Part shown: piece after piece, positions 63,299 to 64,000 of the stretch
Layout: each line of letters starts with the position of its first letter
Position numbering within the stretch: the stretch's first letter is position 1
NCBI GenBank assembly: GCA_018402455.1
Contig: JAGYIG010000015.1
Location: 1 to 64,000 of the forward strand
From: Opitutaceae bacterium
GTDB taxonomy: Bacteria; Verrucomicrobiota; Verrucomicrobiia; Opitutales; Opitutaceae
Length of the DNA: 64,000 bases
Direction: 5' to 3'
Translations under genes and position numbers: made by a program
The notes under the pieces: generated by a model
What the model was told of the DNA's origin: nothing
Seen by the model: the letters and a program-made list of their open reading frames with translations, nothing else
The model's database searches: none

Positions 63299-63742
63299 AT
63301 GTCTGATCTCACGGACCTTTATCAAGCGGTCATCCTCGACCACAACAAGCGACCGCGCAATCGCGGCAAATTGCCGCGAGCCACCCGCGTGGCGTCGGGG
63401 GACAATCCGACCTGCGGAGACAGTTGCACGGTTTATCTCCAAATGAAGGGGGATCGCATCGACGAGATCCGCTTCGACGGATCCGGTTGTGCGATCTCTC
63501 AAGCCAGTGCCTCGCTGATGACCACGCAGCTGCAGGGCAAGACCTTGACCGAGGCCGAAGCCGAGTTCGACGCGTTCAAGGAGATTGTGACCACGGGCAA
63601 GGAGCCGACCGAGTTCAGTGAGGTCGCCGCCTTCGCGGGGGTGCATGCCTTCCCCGCCCGGATCAAGTGTGCCACGCTCTCATGGCACGCCGCCATCGAA
63701 GCCCTCAACAAGCCGGATCAACCGGTCGAAGAAAGCGCCTGA
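63299..63742 (+). CDS. sufU: Iron-sulphur cluster assembly scaffold/zinc sulfurtransferase SufU
   Basis: A 147-residue SufU from the ATG at 63299 with GGAGAG about 12 bases upstream (the frame starts earlier at 63242). Zinc ligands are placed as in the Bacillus protein: C39 and D41 in NPTCGDSCTVYLQ, C64 in SGCAISQASASLM, and C124 in ARIKCATLSWHA, with the SufU-specific extension FKEIVTTGKEPTEFSEVAAF between them. In SufU systems this protein accepts sulphur from SufS. Its TGA overlaps the ATG of the next gene (cysteine desulfurase), so the pair is translationally coupled. Confidence 0.93.
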   Translation: MSDLTDLYQAVILDHNKRPRNRGKLPRATRVASGDNPTCGDSCTVYLQMKGDRIDEIRFDGSGCAISQASASLMTTQLQGKTLTEAEAEFDAFKEIVTTGKEPTEFSEVAAFAGVHAFPARIKCATLSWHAAIEALNKPDQPVEESA

Positions 63743-64000
63743 TGCGAGCCGACCTAGCAAACTTGCGGGTGGATTTTCCGGTGCTCGACCAACACGTCGG
63801 AGGGCATCCCTTGGTCTATCTGGACAACGCCGCCACGACGCACAAGCCGCGATCGGTGATTGATGCGGTCGCCCGTTTTTACGAGCGGGACAACAGCAAC
63901 GTGCATCGCGGGCTGCATGCCCTGTCGATGCGCGCCACCGACAGTTATGAAGCGGCCCGGAATCGCACGGCTCAGTTCATCAAGGCGGCGGATTCCGCCG
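63742..64000 (+). CDS. sufS: Cysteine desulfurase SufS, N-terminal fragment
   Basis: The beginning of a SufS/CsdA-type cysteine desulfurase, cut by the window end after about 86 residues. The start ATG overlaps the sufU stop (TGATG). The family N-terminus is LRVDFPVLDQHVGGHPLVYL, then DNAATTHKPRSVIDAV (substrate and PLP-phosphate region), then NVHRGLHALSMRATDSYEAA. The PLP lysine and the catalytic cysteine lie beyond the window and are not confirmed. It supplies persulfide to SufU for Fe-S cluster synthesis. No earlier suf genes (sufB/C/D) are visible upstream. Confidence 0.93.
   Translation, partial: MRADLANLRVDFPVLDQHVGGHPLVYLDNAATTHKPRSVIDAVARFYERDNSNVHRGLHALSMRATDSYEAARNRTAQFIKAADSA

Overview
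The window looks like a piece of a GC-rich chromosome from a Verrucomicrobiota bacterium, most likely an Opitutaceae-type lineage. This is inferred from the gene mix and not from any search. The pointers are an exosortase with a PEP-CTERM protein, a CdsZ-like C4 zinc-ribbon coiled-coil protein, both an RNase E/G and an RNase Y, a 31-residue bS22/mS38-like ribosomal protein, a GxxExxY protein, and an outer-surface Ig-repeat protein ending in the duplicated 'STRG..G / [10 protein letters not shown]' domain that I associate with this phylum. No rRNA, tRNA or CRISPR array was seen. The only structural RNA gene found is RNase P RNA.

Layout. (1) 0-8.3 kb: GH78 rhamnosidase, a secreted DinB-like protein, RNase E/G, RodA and an O-antigen ligase/polymerase-like membrane protein. 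(2) 8.4-17 kb: an envelope or exopolysaccharide block with two GT2 and three GT4 glycosyltransferases, a polysaccharide flippase and an exosortase with a fused EpsI-type tail. (3) 17-24.5 kb: RNase Y, a frameshifted PEP-CTERM protein, a peroxiredoxin, an inositol-monophosphatase-family enzyme, a DEDDh exonuclease with an unknown partner, and an HAD phosphatase with a WecG/TagA glycosyltransferase. (4) 24.6-30.3 kb: gyrB, GxxExxY and gyrA on the minus strand, with the 3' half of gyrB heavily damaged. (5) 30.4-32.3 kb: Rrf2 regulator, zinc-ribbon protein, rnpB. (6) 32.4-37.3 kb: three pilin-like or pilus-assembly proteins and a two-component system. (7) 37.4-43.9 kb: rpsT, then addB (frameshifted) and addA, then the bS22-like gene. 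(8) 44.1-53.3 kb: a pilM-N-O-P-Q-like operon running directly into a roughly 1500-residue Ig-repeat surface protein whose frame is broken at a C8 tract. (9) 53.4-64 kb: CPBP protease, polyprenyl synthetase, an ECF sigma factor with its partner, YjbQ, MarC, class I fumarase, KpsF/GutQ isomerase, a LysM lipoprotein, HemN, sufU and the start of sufS.

How the genes fit together. Several blocks serve the cell surface: glycosyltransferases, flippase and O-antigen ligase-like protein make and move a glycan. Exosortase sorts PEP-CTERM proteins, usually alongside exopolysaccharide production. The PilM-Q platform and secretin, with minor pilins encoded elsewhere in the window, export or assemble a pilus-like structure, and the Ig protein is probably an exported partner. 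Housekeeping genes (gyrase, RNase P, S20, AddAB, Suf, HemN, fumarase) sit between them.

Two palindromic repeat families are present: three copies of a roughly 64-67 bp element with GGGGTC/GACCCC ends and compensating changes in the inner stem, and two copies of a 54 bp hairpin. Reading-frame damage is concentrated in gyrB (27.8-29.1 kb) and addB (38.65-39.95 kb), plus single shifts in C runs in the PEP-CTERM gene and the Ig protein. Consensus sequencing error is the simplest explanation for the first two. Homopolymer phase variation is possible for the Ig protein.
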